Of a DNA stretch of 64,000 bases, positions 33,401 to 43,852 are shown piece by piece (within the stretch, counting starts at the first letter, position 1; every line of letters starts with the position of its first letter). This DNA is from Eucommia ulmoides (Eukaryota; Streptophyta; Magnoliopsida; Garryales; Eucommiaceae). The stretch spans positions 42,656,285 to 42,720,284 of the forward strand of contig CM028326.1 of NCBI GenBank assembly GCA_016647705.1, read 5' to 3'. The notes beneath the pieces are model-generated. The model searched no databases, was not told the origin of the DNA, and worked only from the letters and a program-made list of their open reading frames with translations. Made by a program: the position numbers and the translations under genes.

Positions 33401-36400
33401 ACAACACAACAACAATAACTAAGCTTTTGTCTTACTTATGTAGGGTCAGCTAAATGAATTTGTTGATCGATCAAGGGCCATCCCCTCAGTCAGGTTTAAT
33501 GTCATCAAATCAATTCTAATAATCTCGTCTAATGTCTTCTTAGGTCTACCTCTCCCTCTAGTAGCTCCATGCATTTGAACTAAATCACATTTTCTCACAA
33601 GCGCTTCTATAGGTCTTTTATGCACATGCCAAAACCATCGTAAACAATTTTCTCTAATCTTCTCTTCGATGGGTACTATTCCTAAATTCTCTCTAATAGT
33701 TTCATTCTTAATTTTATCCATTCTCGTCTTCCTACTCATCTACCGCAGTATCCTTATTTCTGTCACCCAAATTTCTGGATATGTGTCGTTTTTACTGCCC
33801 AACAATTTGAACCATACAGAACGCTGGTCTTATAGCAATTTTGTAGAATTTTTCTTTATGTTTCAACGGAATCCTACGATCGCAAATCACTCCAACTGCA
33901 TATCTTCACTTTAACCAACCTGCCTTGGCTCTATGCGTAATATCCTCTTCGATTTCGTCATTGCTCTAAATTATTGAACCTAAATATCTAAAATGATCAA
34001 CCTTTGACAGCTCCTCATTTCCAATTTTGACCGCACCAACATCTCTCCGAGCATTACTAAAATTGCAATGCATGTATTCCGTCTTATTTCTACTAACCTT
34101 CAAACCTTTAAACTCTAAAGTTTCTCTCCATCTTTTTAACTTAGTATTAAGATCTATTCTACTTTCGTCGACTAATATTATGTCATCCACAAACAAAATA
34201 CTCCAAAGTACTCCATCTTAAATATATTTTGTGAGCTCATCCATCACTAGAGCTCATTCATCATGGATATTATTCATGATATGAGTATTATTTCATGAAC
34301 AAATCTTAATCAATGACTAAATCAAGTGAAGGAGGTGAAATTTCACTAATTCTAACCTTGATTTGGGGTTTACACTCAAGACCCTAACTTCTCTTCCTTT
34401 TTCCTTTTTCTCTTCGTTTTCTCTCTTCTCCATTTTCATTTTCAGGCTTTGTTCGTGCATAACCAAATAGGATTAAATAGATTCAGATTTTTAATTTTCT
34501 TATATTGACAAAAATATAAGGTGGTGTGAAACCGAAGCCCAAGGTGGCTTGTTGAGTTGGCAACCTTCTTATCCTAGATGATTAACATTATCAGAATTCC
34601 ATCCCTTATACTATTTAGATTATCCTCAACTCCATGGTTAAACTAATTAACCTCAATTAAGTTAAGTTAATCTGGTCACTAATCACGTAATGAACGACAA
34701 TTACCTCACTAATTTATTCTTCTTAATGATGGATCTTAAAGTTAATCTAAGTCATTTAAGCCCTTTTAGCACCAACTTAACCTTTCTAAAAATTGATTTG
34801 ATAAGGTCATGTTCATCACAATCCAAGAAAGTAAGGGCCCGTTTGGTTAGTATTCCCATTCCATTCCATTCCTTCCCATCCCAAAATTTTTGGGATTGAT
34901 GTTTGCAAACATGTTTGACAAACCCAATTCCGTTCCCATCTCATCCCAAAATGTAAGAATTGATTCTTGAAATCATAAGAAAATCTGGATATTATTCATG
35001 ATATGAGTATTATTTCATGAACAAATCTTAATCAATGACTAAATCAAGTGAAGGAGGTGAAATTTCACTAATTCTAACCTTGATTTGGGGTTTACACTCA
35101 AGACCCTAACTTCTCTTCCTTTTTCCTTTTTCTCTTCGTTTTCTCTCTTCTCCATTTTCATTTTCAGGCTTTGTTCGTGCATAACCAAATAGGATTAAAT
35201 AGATTCAGATTTTTAATTTTCTTATATTGACAAAAATATAAGGTGGTGTGAAACCGAAGCCCAAGGTGGCTTGTTGAGTTGGCAACCTTCTTATCCTAGA
35301 TGATTAACATTATCAGAATTCCATCCCTTATACTATTTAGATTATCCTCAACTCCATGGTTAAACTAATTAACCTCAATTAAGTTAAGTTAATCTGGTCA
35401 CTAATCACGTAATGAACGACAATTACCTCACTAATTTATTCTTCTTAATGATGGATCTTAAAGTTAATCTAAGTCATTTAAGCCCTTTTAGCACCAACTT
35501 AACCTTTCTAAAAATTGATTTGATAAGGTCATGTTCATCACAATCCAAGAAAGTAAGGGCCCGTTTGGTTAGTATTCCCATTCCATTCCATTCCATTCCT
35601 TCCCATCGCAAAATTTTTGGGATTGATGTTTGCAAACATGTTTGACAAACCCAATTCCGTTCCCATCTCATCCCAAAATGTAAGAATTGATTCTTGAAAT
35701 CATAAGAAAATGAGAAACAATTTTTTATTTATTTATTTTGTGCCCATCCATTCCCATCCCATTAGAGGACATGCTTGTTATTTTTCAAATTGTTAGTGAA
35801 AACCCTTGATCAATCATCCCACTCATTTTTGAAATCGTTCATTTTCGACATCTTCTCTGGTCGTCATCTTTCTCCTCCTTCTCGTCGTCCTCCTCCTCTT
35901 CGTCTTCGCTGTCCTTGTAATCCTATTCGCCGGACTCGTCGCCGTCGTCTTCCTCATCCTCCCTATCGCCATCACCTTCACCATCACCTGTTCTTCATTC
36001 ATCGCCATCGCCGCTCATCGTCATCTCCATCGCCTTCATTCATCGTCGTCTCTACTGTCATCGTCGTCTTCTCCAACCATTGCCATCATTGTAAGCTTTC
36101 TCTCTCTCTCTCTCTCTCGATTTCGATTTTGATTTCACGAAATTGATTTCATTGTTGAAATTGATTTAGGGTTTAGGGTTCACAAAATCGATTTCGGGTT
36201 TAGGGTTCACGAATTAGGGCTCGATTTCTCAGAATTAGGGTTCAATTTTTCAGAATTAGTGTTCGATTGTTTGGTTTAGGGTTTGTTCATCACCATCGCC
36301 ATCTCGGTGATTTTTTTGTTTTATGCTTGAATTGTTGCCAATTTAGTTTATCCACTGTTTTTTGTTCTTGTTTCTGCAAATTAGAAACAAAAAACTTAGG

Positions 36401-39400
36401 CATTGGTGTTCTTGTTTTTGCAATAAATAAATAAATAAAATAACAATTATGAGGAAACAATTCTAGGATAATGTCGTTATCAAACGTGATTCTGTTATCA
36501 GAATGAAACATAATTGTCGTTACCAAACGCGATTTTGTTTCCAGAAGAAAATATAATTTCTATCCCATCCTATCCCATCTTATCCTACCTGGGGTGGGAT
36601 GGGAAAAGTGGAAACACTAATCAAATGCCACCTAAGTGCCCAAAGCTCTATGTCATTGACTTTTGTTCACAGGAAACATGATTCTATTCCAAAATTTGTT
36701 GTACAAATGTATCCTTAGAGAGCGTAATGTAAAACACATGAAAACTTTGACATGCCATTTGATTATGGAAATATGTCCTTTTAATTGTATTGTGATGCAC
36801 ACATGAGATCATACCGGCATTATTGCACTTTAAGAACATAAACTAATTCATGTTAATACAATAAATATAAGGAAAATTTGGTGAAAGGTCCTATTTCATA
36901 AAATCATCATTCTGCGAGGTTCTGTAATGGTGATTTTTTAACACATGACATGGTCCTTATAAAGTAGTTTTTTGAGTTTTGGGACCTCTCAACAAGATTT
37001 CCTAAATATAATGGCATGCAAGTAAAATGGCATAAACTTTGCGTTTGGTATGTTGGAATAGAATGGAATAACAATAGAACTGGAAATAGTAGTGAAATGG
37101 AATAGTCACTACGATTCCTATGTTTGGTGATAAAAAGGTTTAGATGTGATATTAGAATGATAATTCTCATTTCAATATTTGATTAGTGTTGAGAATAAAT
37201 CAGGAATGAATGCATTTGTACAATAAAGTCTCAACTTGAAAAATATAAGGGGTGAGGGGCCTGCACAAGGTCGGGGTGGTGGTACCAGTGGGGACTTGGG
37301 GGGTTGATTAGAAAATGTGAGGGAGGGAGGGAGGGAGGGATTACAACCCATGTAATTAGGGACTAACGAATACCAAGTTTATCTTGGTATTGGTTAATCC
37401 CATGTTTTGTGGGATTAGGAAATCCTTGGTAGTGGGAATAAAATTTAATCTCATGTACCAAATATAAGAATAGAATGATCATTCCCATGACCATTCCAAT
37501 CCTGTGTCGAATCTTGTGTACCAAATGCAGCCTAAAGGATTAGTTTTGGGTGCAAGATATGTTGGCTGCATACGAAAGAACCAGGAGCTCTTCCTGGAGC
37601 TTTGGAATGTCCTATCAATTGCATTGTTGGTTAAAATCAGCGTCATTTTGGCCCAAGTACTTCCATTCTTAATTTCTTTTTACTCTCAAAAATTTCCGCC
37701 AGAATGATATTTTACTTAATTGGATAAGATTCTGAGTTGAAAGGCTTTTACGCCTGAATGATCTCATAATGGTTCTGTTTTTCTATTTCACCCTTAAATT
37801 TTCATACTGGAAAAGAAGTTCATAAACCCCACCTTCACCCCCACCCCTCACACAAAACAATCAAACTTACGGTTGATATTTATTTTTCTTCCACCTACAA
37901 GGGCTTCAGCCCCATGTACTTCAAGCATATCGCATTTCACCCCCATTTATTACAAGAGCTTGCACTATATCCCATGAGCAATTAATAGAATTGCAATTGT
38001 TAACTTTTATGTTAAAGTGTTGTGGAATGACAAAAAATACTCCACATGGAAACACAGTTTACATGTTGCCTCTGGGGCTCTGACTCAATCAGTATTCTAT
38101 TTTGTAAAATTTACCCTTCAAAAGGCAAAAGCAAAAGACAGTTCCCCTTCTTTTTTTTCTTCATTATTATTTTCCAAGTCATCTTCATCAGACTATCAAA
38201 CACCGTCAATACTCCAGCAGTCCATCACCAACTTCTGCAACCTTCATCCTGCCACTCATCCACCTGCGCCCATCCTTACAACCTACCCTTACTACCGCTA
38301 CCTAAATCAACCCCAAACCAACACCACAAGCCATTTACTCCAGCAGCCCAGCTCCTCTGCTATTGTGTTTTTAATATGATGTGGCTCTATTAAGATAGAT
38401 AGATGTTTGGCTACTATTTTTCTCAAATAGAGTATCGTTGGAATTTTTACTAAAAAAAGAGTTAATCGATTCAATTTTGTCTTTTATTATCTGGCTATCT
38501 GTTTGGTGTTGTTAACTGGGGATGGCAACAAATTGATTTCAGTGCGGGTTGGAAAAAAAAAAACCAAAACCGTTTAGGGAAGTGCAAAATCGAAACCACC
38601 GCACCTATTTTTTTATGCATAGAATAAAAAAAATTATAATAGTGCTAAAAACTCCTAATTGGAACAACATATATGAGTTAAGTAAATTAAAAAATAATGA
38701 AAACTTAAATTTATAAATGTAAATAAAGTGGGTTTGCAGTTTGGGTTTGTGATTCAAGTGTCGGGTTCGTGGTTACAATCCTGGGAATTGAAATTGAAGC
38801 CGCCTGTTTTTCAATTTTTTTTGGTAAAATCCAACCTTATACCTTCTAGAGCATGGTCAAACGCAAACCATTAGGGTTGGGTTGGAGACCTGATTATTTG
38901 GTTTTAATTTCCATCTCTGTGGCTGGTGTGACTGAATCAAAACTTGTGATTCATATTGGACAAGACGAAATTGTGAGAAATAGGCCATCGGCTTTGTCGT
39001 CAAATTGGCTTGTCCATCGATTGTTTCTGTAGAGAGACAAAATATGGAGCAAGAGTCCTAGTGGCGAGCAGAGGAGAGTGTTTGCCGTGGCAGTTGCGGA
39101 GGCGGTAGTTTCTGTTTTGAGGGTCTGGATAGGAGGATGTAGGTGGTGTAGGACCAGGTACATTTGTTGAAGGTGGCTGTTGGACATAGAGATGAAGAAT
39201 CAGGGGAAATGAGAAGGAGAAAAAAAGAGCAGGAAAAATAAAAAGATAATAATTTTCAATGCCATCGGGTTTTTTTTTTTTTTAATTACACTTTACCCCC
39301 CAAGCATTACACTTTGCCCCATGGAGGCAATTTGGTCCATCCGTCTAGGAAAAAAAAGCTTAAAATGCTTCACTCGCACAGATGGTGTGTGGATAGTATT

Positions 39401-40152
39401 TTCCGTTAGTTTTGATAGAAAATTTAATAATTATACTTATATTAGTAGTTTATGGGAGTTTAGTATAAGCTCACATATAAATTTTGGTGTGTTGAGTATT
39501 TGGTATTTTGGTTTATGGTACTAGTTTTTTTCCTTCATCAAAATTGCAATTTTTCAGTATTCTTACCGTACCTTTTTATTTCTATATGTTTTAGATTATG
39601 TATTTGGGAACCGCAAGTTTGGTGGAAATGCCCAATCGATTACAAAAACTCGGTGGATCCACCATACATCATTTCTGTGGGACTATGACATCACAAACAT
39701 GGCTTACCTCAAACATCCAAAACGTGTTCCCGAATATCGAATGGTATTTTGATTCATCGCATAATTATGTTGTGCTATCGATTCTGGTATCAATTTATAT
39801 CGAATGGTATTTTGATTCATCGCATAATTATGTTGTGCTATCGATTCTGGTATCAATTTCTTCACTGAACGAGTGTTTTATTTATTACAATATGAATGTT
39901 CACTTATTCAAATATGAATGTGTTATGTGGTGGTTTGTGTAGGCAAGGGGCCATTTAGAGTTTATATGCCGCATGAAGGACTATCTACCGAGGTCGGATT
40001 TCATCAATGGAACCGTTAATGCATTGGGGAGCTATTTTTTGGTTCAATCAACAGATTTGGAGGCAGTTGAGCCTCTTTTGAACCCAACATTTGCTCACTG
40101 CACCAGGCTCCTCACAAAGCATGAATTGGAGGAAGCAGTATTCGAACCCTAG
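30413..40152 (+). CDS. Lipoate-protein ligase A-like protein (biotin/lipoate A/B ligase family), 4 exons
   Basis: Joined exons 30413-30591, 31411-31649, 39595-39743 and 39943-40152 give 777 nt, 258 residues plus TAG. All introns are GT-AG and phases agree (2, 1, 0). The family activates or transfers lipoyl/octanoyl groups to lipoyl domains of 2-oxoacid dehydrogenases and glycine cleavage H protein. The ligand-site block RRFTGGGTVVVD is at residues 80-91; Lys147 in 'GNRKFGGNAQ' matches the conserved catalytic-site lysine, followed by 'RWIHHTSFLWD'. It is the single-domain, about 250-residue plant type without the C-terminal accessory domain of bacterial LplA. I see no obvious transit peptide. 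The start is the first ATG of exon 1, with stops upstream. Exon 2 opens 'KPAELLEANS' and exon 4 ends 'HELEEAVFEP'. Introns are 819 bp, 7945 bp and 199 bp; the second is swollen by repeats. It is the only intact gene in the window. Actual substrate and compartment are not shown by the sequence. Confidence 0.9.
30651..30861. mobile_element. Tourist-like MITE in intron 1 of the ligase gene, 211 bp
   Basis: The ends GGTGGTGTTTGT and (inverted) GGTTGCATTTGT are related, and the flanks are TGA on both sides (30648-30650, 30862-30864). The interior has repeated 'gggaacag'/'ctgttccc' blocks forming a hairpin. Similar in style to 20920-21103. Confidence 0.65.
32129..32206. repeat. G-run followed by A-run in intron 2
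   Basis: A (G)n-T-(G)5-T-(G)5 tract at 32129-32150 and an A run at 32184-32205. The G tract could form a quadruplex on the sense strand. Confidence 0.85.
33440..34225 (-). pseudogene. LINE (RTE-type) reverse transcriptase C-terminal remnant
   Basis: Reading leftward from 34205: 'LFVDDIILVDESRIDLNTKL' with the catalytic DD, 'WRETLEFKGLKVSRNKTEYM', 'KVDHFRYLGSII', 'DRRIPLKHKEKFYK', and the tail 'IRENLGIVPIEEKIRENCLR', 'WFWHVHKRPIEALVRK', 'GRGRPKKTLDEII'. This is the common plant non-LTR retrotransposon wording. The middle (33740-33960) has stops and frameshifts, and the N-terminal endonuclease is absent. It lies in intron 2 of the ligase gene, antisense to it. Confidence 0.88.
34264..35711. 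repeat. 722-bp tandem duplication in intron 2
   Basis: Copy 1 is 34264-34985 and copy 2 is 34986-35711. I see only a handful of differences: an extra 'cattc' unit in the ATTCC run and a C/G change in 'cccatc(c/g)caaaa'. The right edge of each copy contains the left end of a Tourist-like element, so copy 1 carries a truncated duplicate of that end. The near-identity points to a recent event or an assembly duplication. Confidence 0.92.
35557..36632. mobile_element. Tourist/Harbinger-like non-autonomous element, 1076 bp
   Basis: The left end GGGCCCGTTTGGTTAGT and the inverted right end GGTGGCATTTGATTAGT match at most positions, and TAA flanks both sides (35554-35556, 36633-36635). Subterminal 'cccattcc' and 'gggatggg' blocks pair in inverted sense. 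The interior (35840-36110) is C/T-rich with a (CT)n run at 36096-36118, then 'ttagggtttagggtt' phrases. It resembles a captured 5' leader, but I cannot identify a source. No transposase. Confidence 0.75.
37037..37532. mobile_element. Tourist-like MITE, about 496 bp
   Basis: The left end 'ACTTTGCGTTTGGTA' and inverted right end 'GGCTGCATTTGGTAC' are related, with TAA on both sides (37034-37036, 37533-37535). 'attccca' and 'tggaatag' subterminal blocks are inverted. A (GGGA)n run lies at 37319-37340. Confidence 0.6.
38515..38925. mobile_element. Old hAT-like non-autonomous fragment
   Basis: The left part 'ggggatggcaac' and right part 'aatttccatctct' look like worn hAT ends. The interior has 'aaccaaaaccg', 'gggtttgcagtttggg' phrases as in the two clear hAT elements. 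I cannot find an 8-bp duplication. Confidence 0.45.
39735..39860 (+). repeat. 63-bp tandem duplication covering the exon 3 splice donor
   Basis: 39735-39797 is repeated at 39798-39860, starting 'tatcgaatggtatttt'. Each copy contains 'CGAATG|GTATTT', the end of exon 3 and its donor. The first donor (39744) gives an open reading frame into exon 4. Using the second donor (39807) would read GTA TTT TGA and stop at once after Met189. Confidence 0.92.
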
Positions 40153-40167
40153 CCCCTTCTCAGCTGT

Positions 40168-40216
40168 GAAGCCCCCCCCCCCCCCCCTCCCGCGGGAAAA
40201 AAAAAAAAAAAAAGGG
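40168..40216. repeat. C-run and A-run just after the ligase stop codon
   Basis: A 17-19 bp C tract is followed by 'tcccgcggg' and a 17-bp A tract, 16 bp after the TAG. Long mononucleotide runs like this are prone to sequencing error, but they lie outside the reading frame. Confidence 0.85.
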
Positions 40217-40388
40217 AAAAAATTGCATAAATTTTGTTGAAATCATTAAAAAAAATTACATTTGAATTTTCTTGGTAATTATTTTGATTTTTGATTCAAG
40301 TTTTGGAGTGTTCTATTTGATTTAGTATTCAACATTTTGGCAGTCACTCCAGAAAAAATTGAAAATACATTTTGTGGTATAATATTTT

Positions 40389-41419
40389 GGGTATATGCCA
40401 TTGATCTCTCCCGTTAGTTTGCACTATACCAGATATGTTTCCTGTTATTTTGCAATTACCAGAGGCCATCCTTGTCGTTTTGCTCAAAAATTACTTACCT
40501 TCTTTTCGATAAAATTGTTCTTAGGTTATTTTAATTTTTTTTATTAGTACTTTTATATTTTTAAAATTATATTTTTTACTCTTAACTTTTTAAATAGTTA
40601 TATTTATCTTTCACCAATACCCAACTCCTACTGCCACCTCCACCGCCCAACTCTCACCACCCATTGCCATTGCCACCTCCTATCGCCGCCACCACCCACA
40701 CCGCCCAACTCCCACTGTCACCTCCCGCCACCACCCACCACCACCTCCCACTACCTCCCACCACCTATCGCCCAACTCCCCCCCCCCCACCCATTGTCGC
40801 CACCACTACCCGCCGCCGCCGCCGCCGCCGCCACCACCACCACCACCATCACCACCCACCACTACCAAAGAGAGAGAAAAGGGTTAATGAAGTGGTTTTT
40901 TATTTTTTTTAATGAAATAGTTAAAAAAAAAATATATTTTTTAAAATAGGGGTGGGTAGTTGCGGTGGAAGGTGGCGGCAGTAGGAAGGGGCGGAGGGTG
41001 GCGGTAGGAGGTGGCGGAGTGTGGCCGCGGCTGGTGGTGGTGGCGATAGTGGGAGGTGGTGTTGGGTGGGTCACGTGGGTGGTGGCGGTGGGAGTTGGTG
41101 GGCGGCGGTGGCGAGGGGGTGGTGGGTGATGGCGGCAGTAACAGGTGGTGAAGGCGGTGGATGAGGTGGTAGGAGGTGGCAATGAAGATATATAAATTAA
41201 AGGGTTATTTATGTATTTTAATTTTTTATTATTTAATTATTTTTTAAATAGTCAAGGGTAAAATTAATATTATAATAAAAAAAATATTATTTTTTAATCA
41301 ATAAGGGTGATAAGTGGTGTTTGAATAAAATGATAGGAGAAGTTTCTGATATTTAAAAAATGACAGAAGAGATATTTGGTATAGTGCAAAATAACAAGAG
41401 AGGTCAATGCTATATACCC
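40389..41419. mobile_element. Foldback (MULE-like) element, 1031 bp
   Basis: The two ends are inverted copies over more than 100 bp: left 'GGGTATATGCC...TTGCACTATACC', right (inverted) 'GGGTATATAGC...TTGCACTATACC'. The inversion continues in the interior, where a CCACC/CCGCC-rich arm (40628-40865) faces a GGTGG/GGCGG-rich arm (40950-41180). Flanks ATAATATTTT and ATAATTATTT agree at 8/10 and may be an imperfect 9-10-bp duplication. Frames in the arms (Pro/Thr/His-rich) are artefacts. Confidence 0.8.
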
Positions 41420-41429
41420 ATAATTATTT

Positions 41430-41825
41430 TTGCAACTTCACAAGCAAATTGTTGTTTCCGATTGTAGTTTTTCAGTTGTCGTCAAATCTTTGCAATTATC
41501 CTTGTTGTCATGGAAATAGATTGATATAGAATGCGATACAAGTCATCACACATCCTTGGTTGATCTGTTGAGTTAACTGATTGGTAGGAGTGAGTTTCCT
41601 TTTTCTCTTTTTTGGGGTAGTAGCCATCTTCCACATTGACTGAACTATGACCAAACCGGTTTGATCTACGTAGAATTGGTACACTTCTTTTTGCTACAAT
41701 TTTATTTTTATTTTTATTTTTATTTTTTTTACAAAGAGAATCGGTACTCTAATGAATTGGATGAATATTAATTTTGTAACACAAATTATAATGTTTTTGT
41801 AATGTAGCGTATTCGTAATAGAAAT
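41430..41825. other. Unassigned stretch with T-rich (TTTTTA)n
   Basis: Nothing recognisable except '(attttt)n' at 41702-41728. Confidence 0.3.
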
Positions 41826-42075
41826 GGGGAAGACCGTTCCACTAGGTAGAGGGATGGAAATTAAAACCAAACGATGAGTAACCGAACGAAGCCAAACCGG
41901 ACAAGCCGACCTTGAAATCGACTAAATGATTTTGGTTGCGATTTTAGTATTGAAATCAACAACCAAAGTGGTTTTGGTTTGAGTTTTGATTTTGGGATAG
42001 TAATCGTAAAACTAAAATGTGTAACAAACTGTGTAACTGATATTTTAAATATATTTTTATGATATTGATGTGAAT
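41826..42075. mobile_element. Truncated hAT element
   Basis: It begins 'TAGAGGGATGG' and continues with 'aaccgaacgaagcc', 'aaatgattttggttgcg' and 'gtaactgatattttaaa', closely following the left half of the hAT element at 25227-25903. The right half is missing. A 40-bp tandem duplication ('atatttttatgatattgatgtg') lies at the break (42047-42110), next to a gypsy LTR. Confidence 0.65.
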
Positions 42076-42108
42076 TGTTTTTCTTTAGATATATTTTTAT
42101 GATATTGA

Positions 42109-42687
42109 TGTGGGAAATTTTTCTGCCTCTAAATATAGCATTTAAGAGAAGCCTGATGAAGGAAATGGGCTAAGAGTTTAGGTCTGGATATGAAGGAAGA
42201 ATGCCTTTTGGCCAATCGAACTGTAGAAAAGGCCCAATATGGGCAGCCCAGCAACTACCTCTAACAGAGCCCATCATAGTTAGCCCGCAAACAGTCTGGG
42301 GCTAGCTTAAGAATGACCCAGTGCTTGAATACAGCCAGGCCCAGGACAATAGTCCAAACTAATGATCCATTATACGGATCTACTCAGCGGGAGGCCAAAA
42401 AGAATCAAACCCAGTCCAACCCCATGATCCCATGCAACATTACTTTCGGAGCTAATCCTAACCAAATAGCAACGGATTGTGGGAAGAGACTTCTTCCAGT
42501 ACACGGTTGTGATCTATGAGATCTATAAATAAGTGATGGTATCACACTAATTCCTTCATTCAAGTCCATTATTTTCATTCTAAACAGACTGACTTATTCT
42601 TGCATCTGAAGTTCTTTTGCCGACACCACACCAGTGTCCCTTGAATTTTTTGGTCTTGTAGGTTATCAGAGATTTTTGGCTATATCA
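42109..42687 (+). mobile_element. 5' LTR of a Tat/Retand-like gypsy element
   Basis: About 580 bp from TGTGGGAAATT to '...GGCTATATCA', immediately followed by a primer binding site. A TATA-like TATAAATA is at 42524-42531, and leader-like C/T-rich sequence follows. The partner LTR is not in the window because the element is cut at 43852. Confidence 0.7.
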
Positions 42688-42706
42688 TTTGGCGCCGTCT
42701 GTAGGA
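42688..42706 (+). promoter_or_regulatory. Primer binding site of the Tat/Retand-like element
   Basis: TTTGGCGCCGTCTGTAGGA is the well-known junction wording (…TGGCGCCGTCTGTGGGAA) found next to the LTR in many plant Tat-lineage gypsy elements. Confidence 0.75.
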
Positions 42707-42732
42707 AAACAATCAAAAAGTTTTTTCGTGTT

Positions 42733-43852
42733 AATATGAGGCAACTACGTGCAAGAGGAATTAGTTAGGACCACAGTCATGAGGCTTCGCCGCAGGAAAC
42801 TACTGAAACTCGGTGGAAGCCCTGGTGGAGGTTCAAACTGAGGCTCCACCAAAGGTCTAAAATACTGATTCGAAACTCGATGCTTTAATTGAAAAATATT
42901 GGCGATGGAGGGCATGATAATATGGCTGGCAGAACAGTTCTCTAAGTATGCTCCACAACAACCACCCAATGACAATGGTTTTGGAGAAGAGGAAAAATCC
43001 CCAAAAGTGCCGAAACTACCGTCCCAAGTAGAAAGAGTTGTACAGGTACGTAGCAGAGGTCACCTAGTTGGACAGAGAAGAGTAGTTAGCAGATCAGAGA
43101 CCATGGTCTCTCTCTAGGAGGTCAGAATCCCAAAGGAAATTTTTTTTCCATTTGATGAACTGGGGGTTCTATTAGGAGGCCCCTTTACTTCGGGCATCAT
43201 AGAGGAGCTATTCCTAAACAAGTTAGACCGATTAAGTTAAAAAAGTTTGATGGCAAGACTGATCCAACAGATCGTATCTGCCAGTTCAGGCACGTCATGA
43301 CACTCTATGGAGCAGAGAATTCCGTATTTTCAAGGCATTTGTTATCACCATAAAGGGGTTTTCTCTGGAATAGTTACAAACACTACCACCTCGGTCCATT
43401 TCAACATTCACTGAGTTCGGGAAGCAATTTATCAACCGCTTCATAACCTGTCAAAGGTTAATGAAAGGCCTAGACTACTTGCTAGCTTTACGACAGGAAA
43501 AAAGAGAGTCACTACGTTAGTACATGAATTGTTTGACAAAGAGTTGACATGTATTGAGGGATGCGACACCAATCTTATCATAAATGCATTTACTTTGGGT
43601 TTGCGTCATGGGCGATTCCAGGATTTACTCATAAAGGACAATTTGAGAAACATGACCGAGCTAATGGAGAAGGTGAAGCCCCACATTAAGCTAGAAAATG
43701 TGAGATACGCTAGGGAAGGAAGAACATTGTTCAAGGATCGACCTAAACAAGGTGAGAAAGAGCATGAGAAAGCCAAGGGAAGTTGCTCGGACCGTCCTAA
43801 AGATCGATCAAGAGACTCAGGCCCCAAATCAGAAGCTCATCAGGATCCTAAC
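42733..43852 (+). pseudogene. Gag of the Tat/Retand-like gypsy element, truncated
   Basis: After an ATG at 42733 the frame stops at the eleventh codon and later parts lie in several frames: 'KEIFFPFDELGVLLGG', 'FDGKTDPTDRICQFRHVM', 'SFTTGKKRVTTLVHE', then an open part at 43529-43852 with 'FDKELTCIEGCDTNLIINAF', 'LGLRHGRFQDLL' and a basic tail 'DRPKDRSRDSG'. This order matches plant Tat-lineage gag. The sequence ends abruptly where a copia LTR begins at 43853. Protease and pol are absent. Confidence 0.8.

Larger units (their letters stand above)
31650..39594 (+). other. Intron 2 of the ligase gene, 7.9 kb, repeat-filled
   Basis: The donor GTACAC follows 'CGTGAAAATG' and the acceptor is 'TTTTAG|ATTATG'. 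It holds a G-run and A-run (32118-32206), 'cttcttactcccga' triplication (32390-32450), a LINE remnant (33440-34225), a 722-bp tandem duplication (34264-35711), Tourist-like elements (35557-36632, 37037-37532) and an old hAT-like stretch (38515-38925). Stretches 31670-32100 and 32460-33430 show nothing recognisable. Plant introns this long are uncommon but can be spliced. Confidence 0.8.

Noticed and set aside
34690-35645. Two related short proteins (MNDNYLTNLFF...)
   Set aside because: The same fortuitous frame appears twice because of the 722-bp tandem duplication.
35775-36146. 123-codon Ser/Arg/His-rich frame
   Set aside because: It reads through C/T-rich leader-like DNA and a (CT)n run inside a Tourist-like element; low-complexity translation.
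36165-36290. Interstitial telomere-like repeats (ttagggtttaggg)
   Set aside because: Only two or three imperfect units in a leader-like setting; 'agggttt' phrases are common in plant 5' regions.
38515-38935. hAT element with 8-bp duplication
   Set aside because: No matching 8-mers flank the likely ends; kept only as an old hAT-like fragment.
40664-41182. Pro/Thr/His-rich frames on both strands
   Set aside because: They are produced by the CCACC/GGTGG arms of the foldback element.
42313-42519. 68-codon frame in the Tat-like LTR
   Set aside because: It lies within the LTR promoter half and has no homolog that I recognise.
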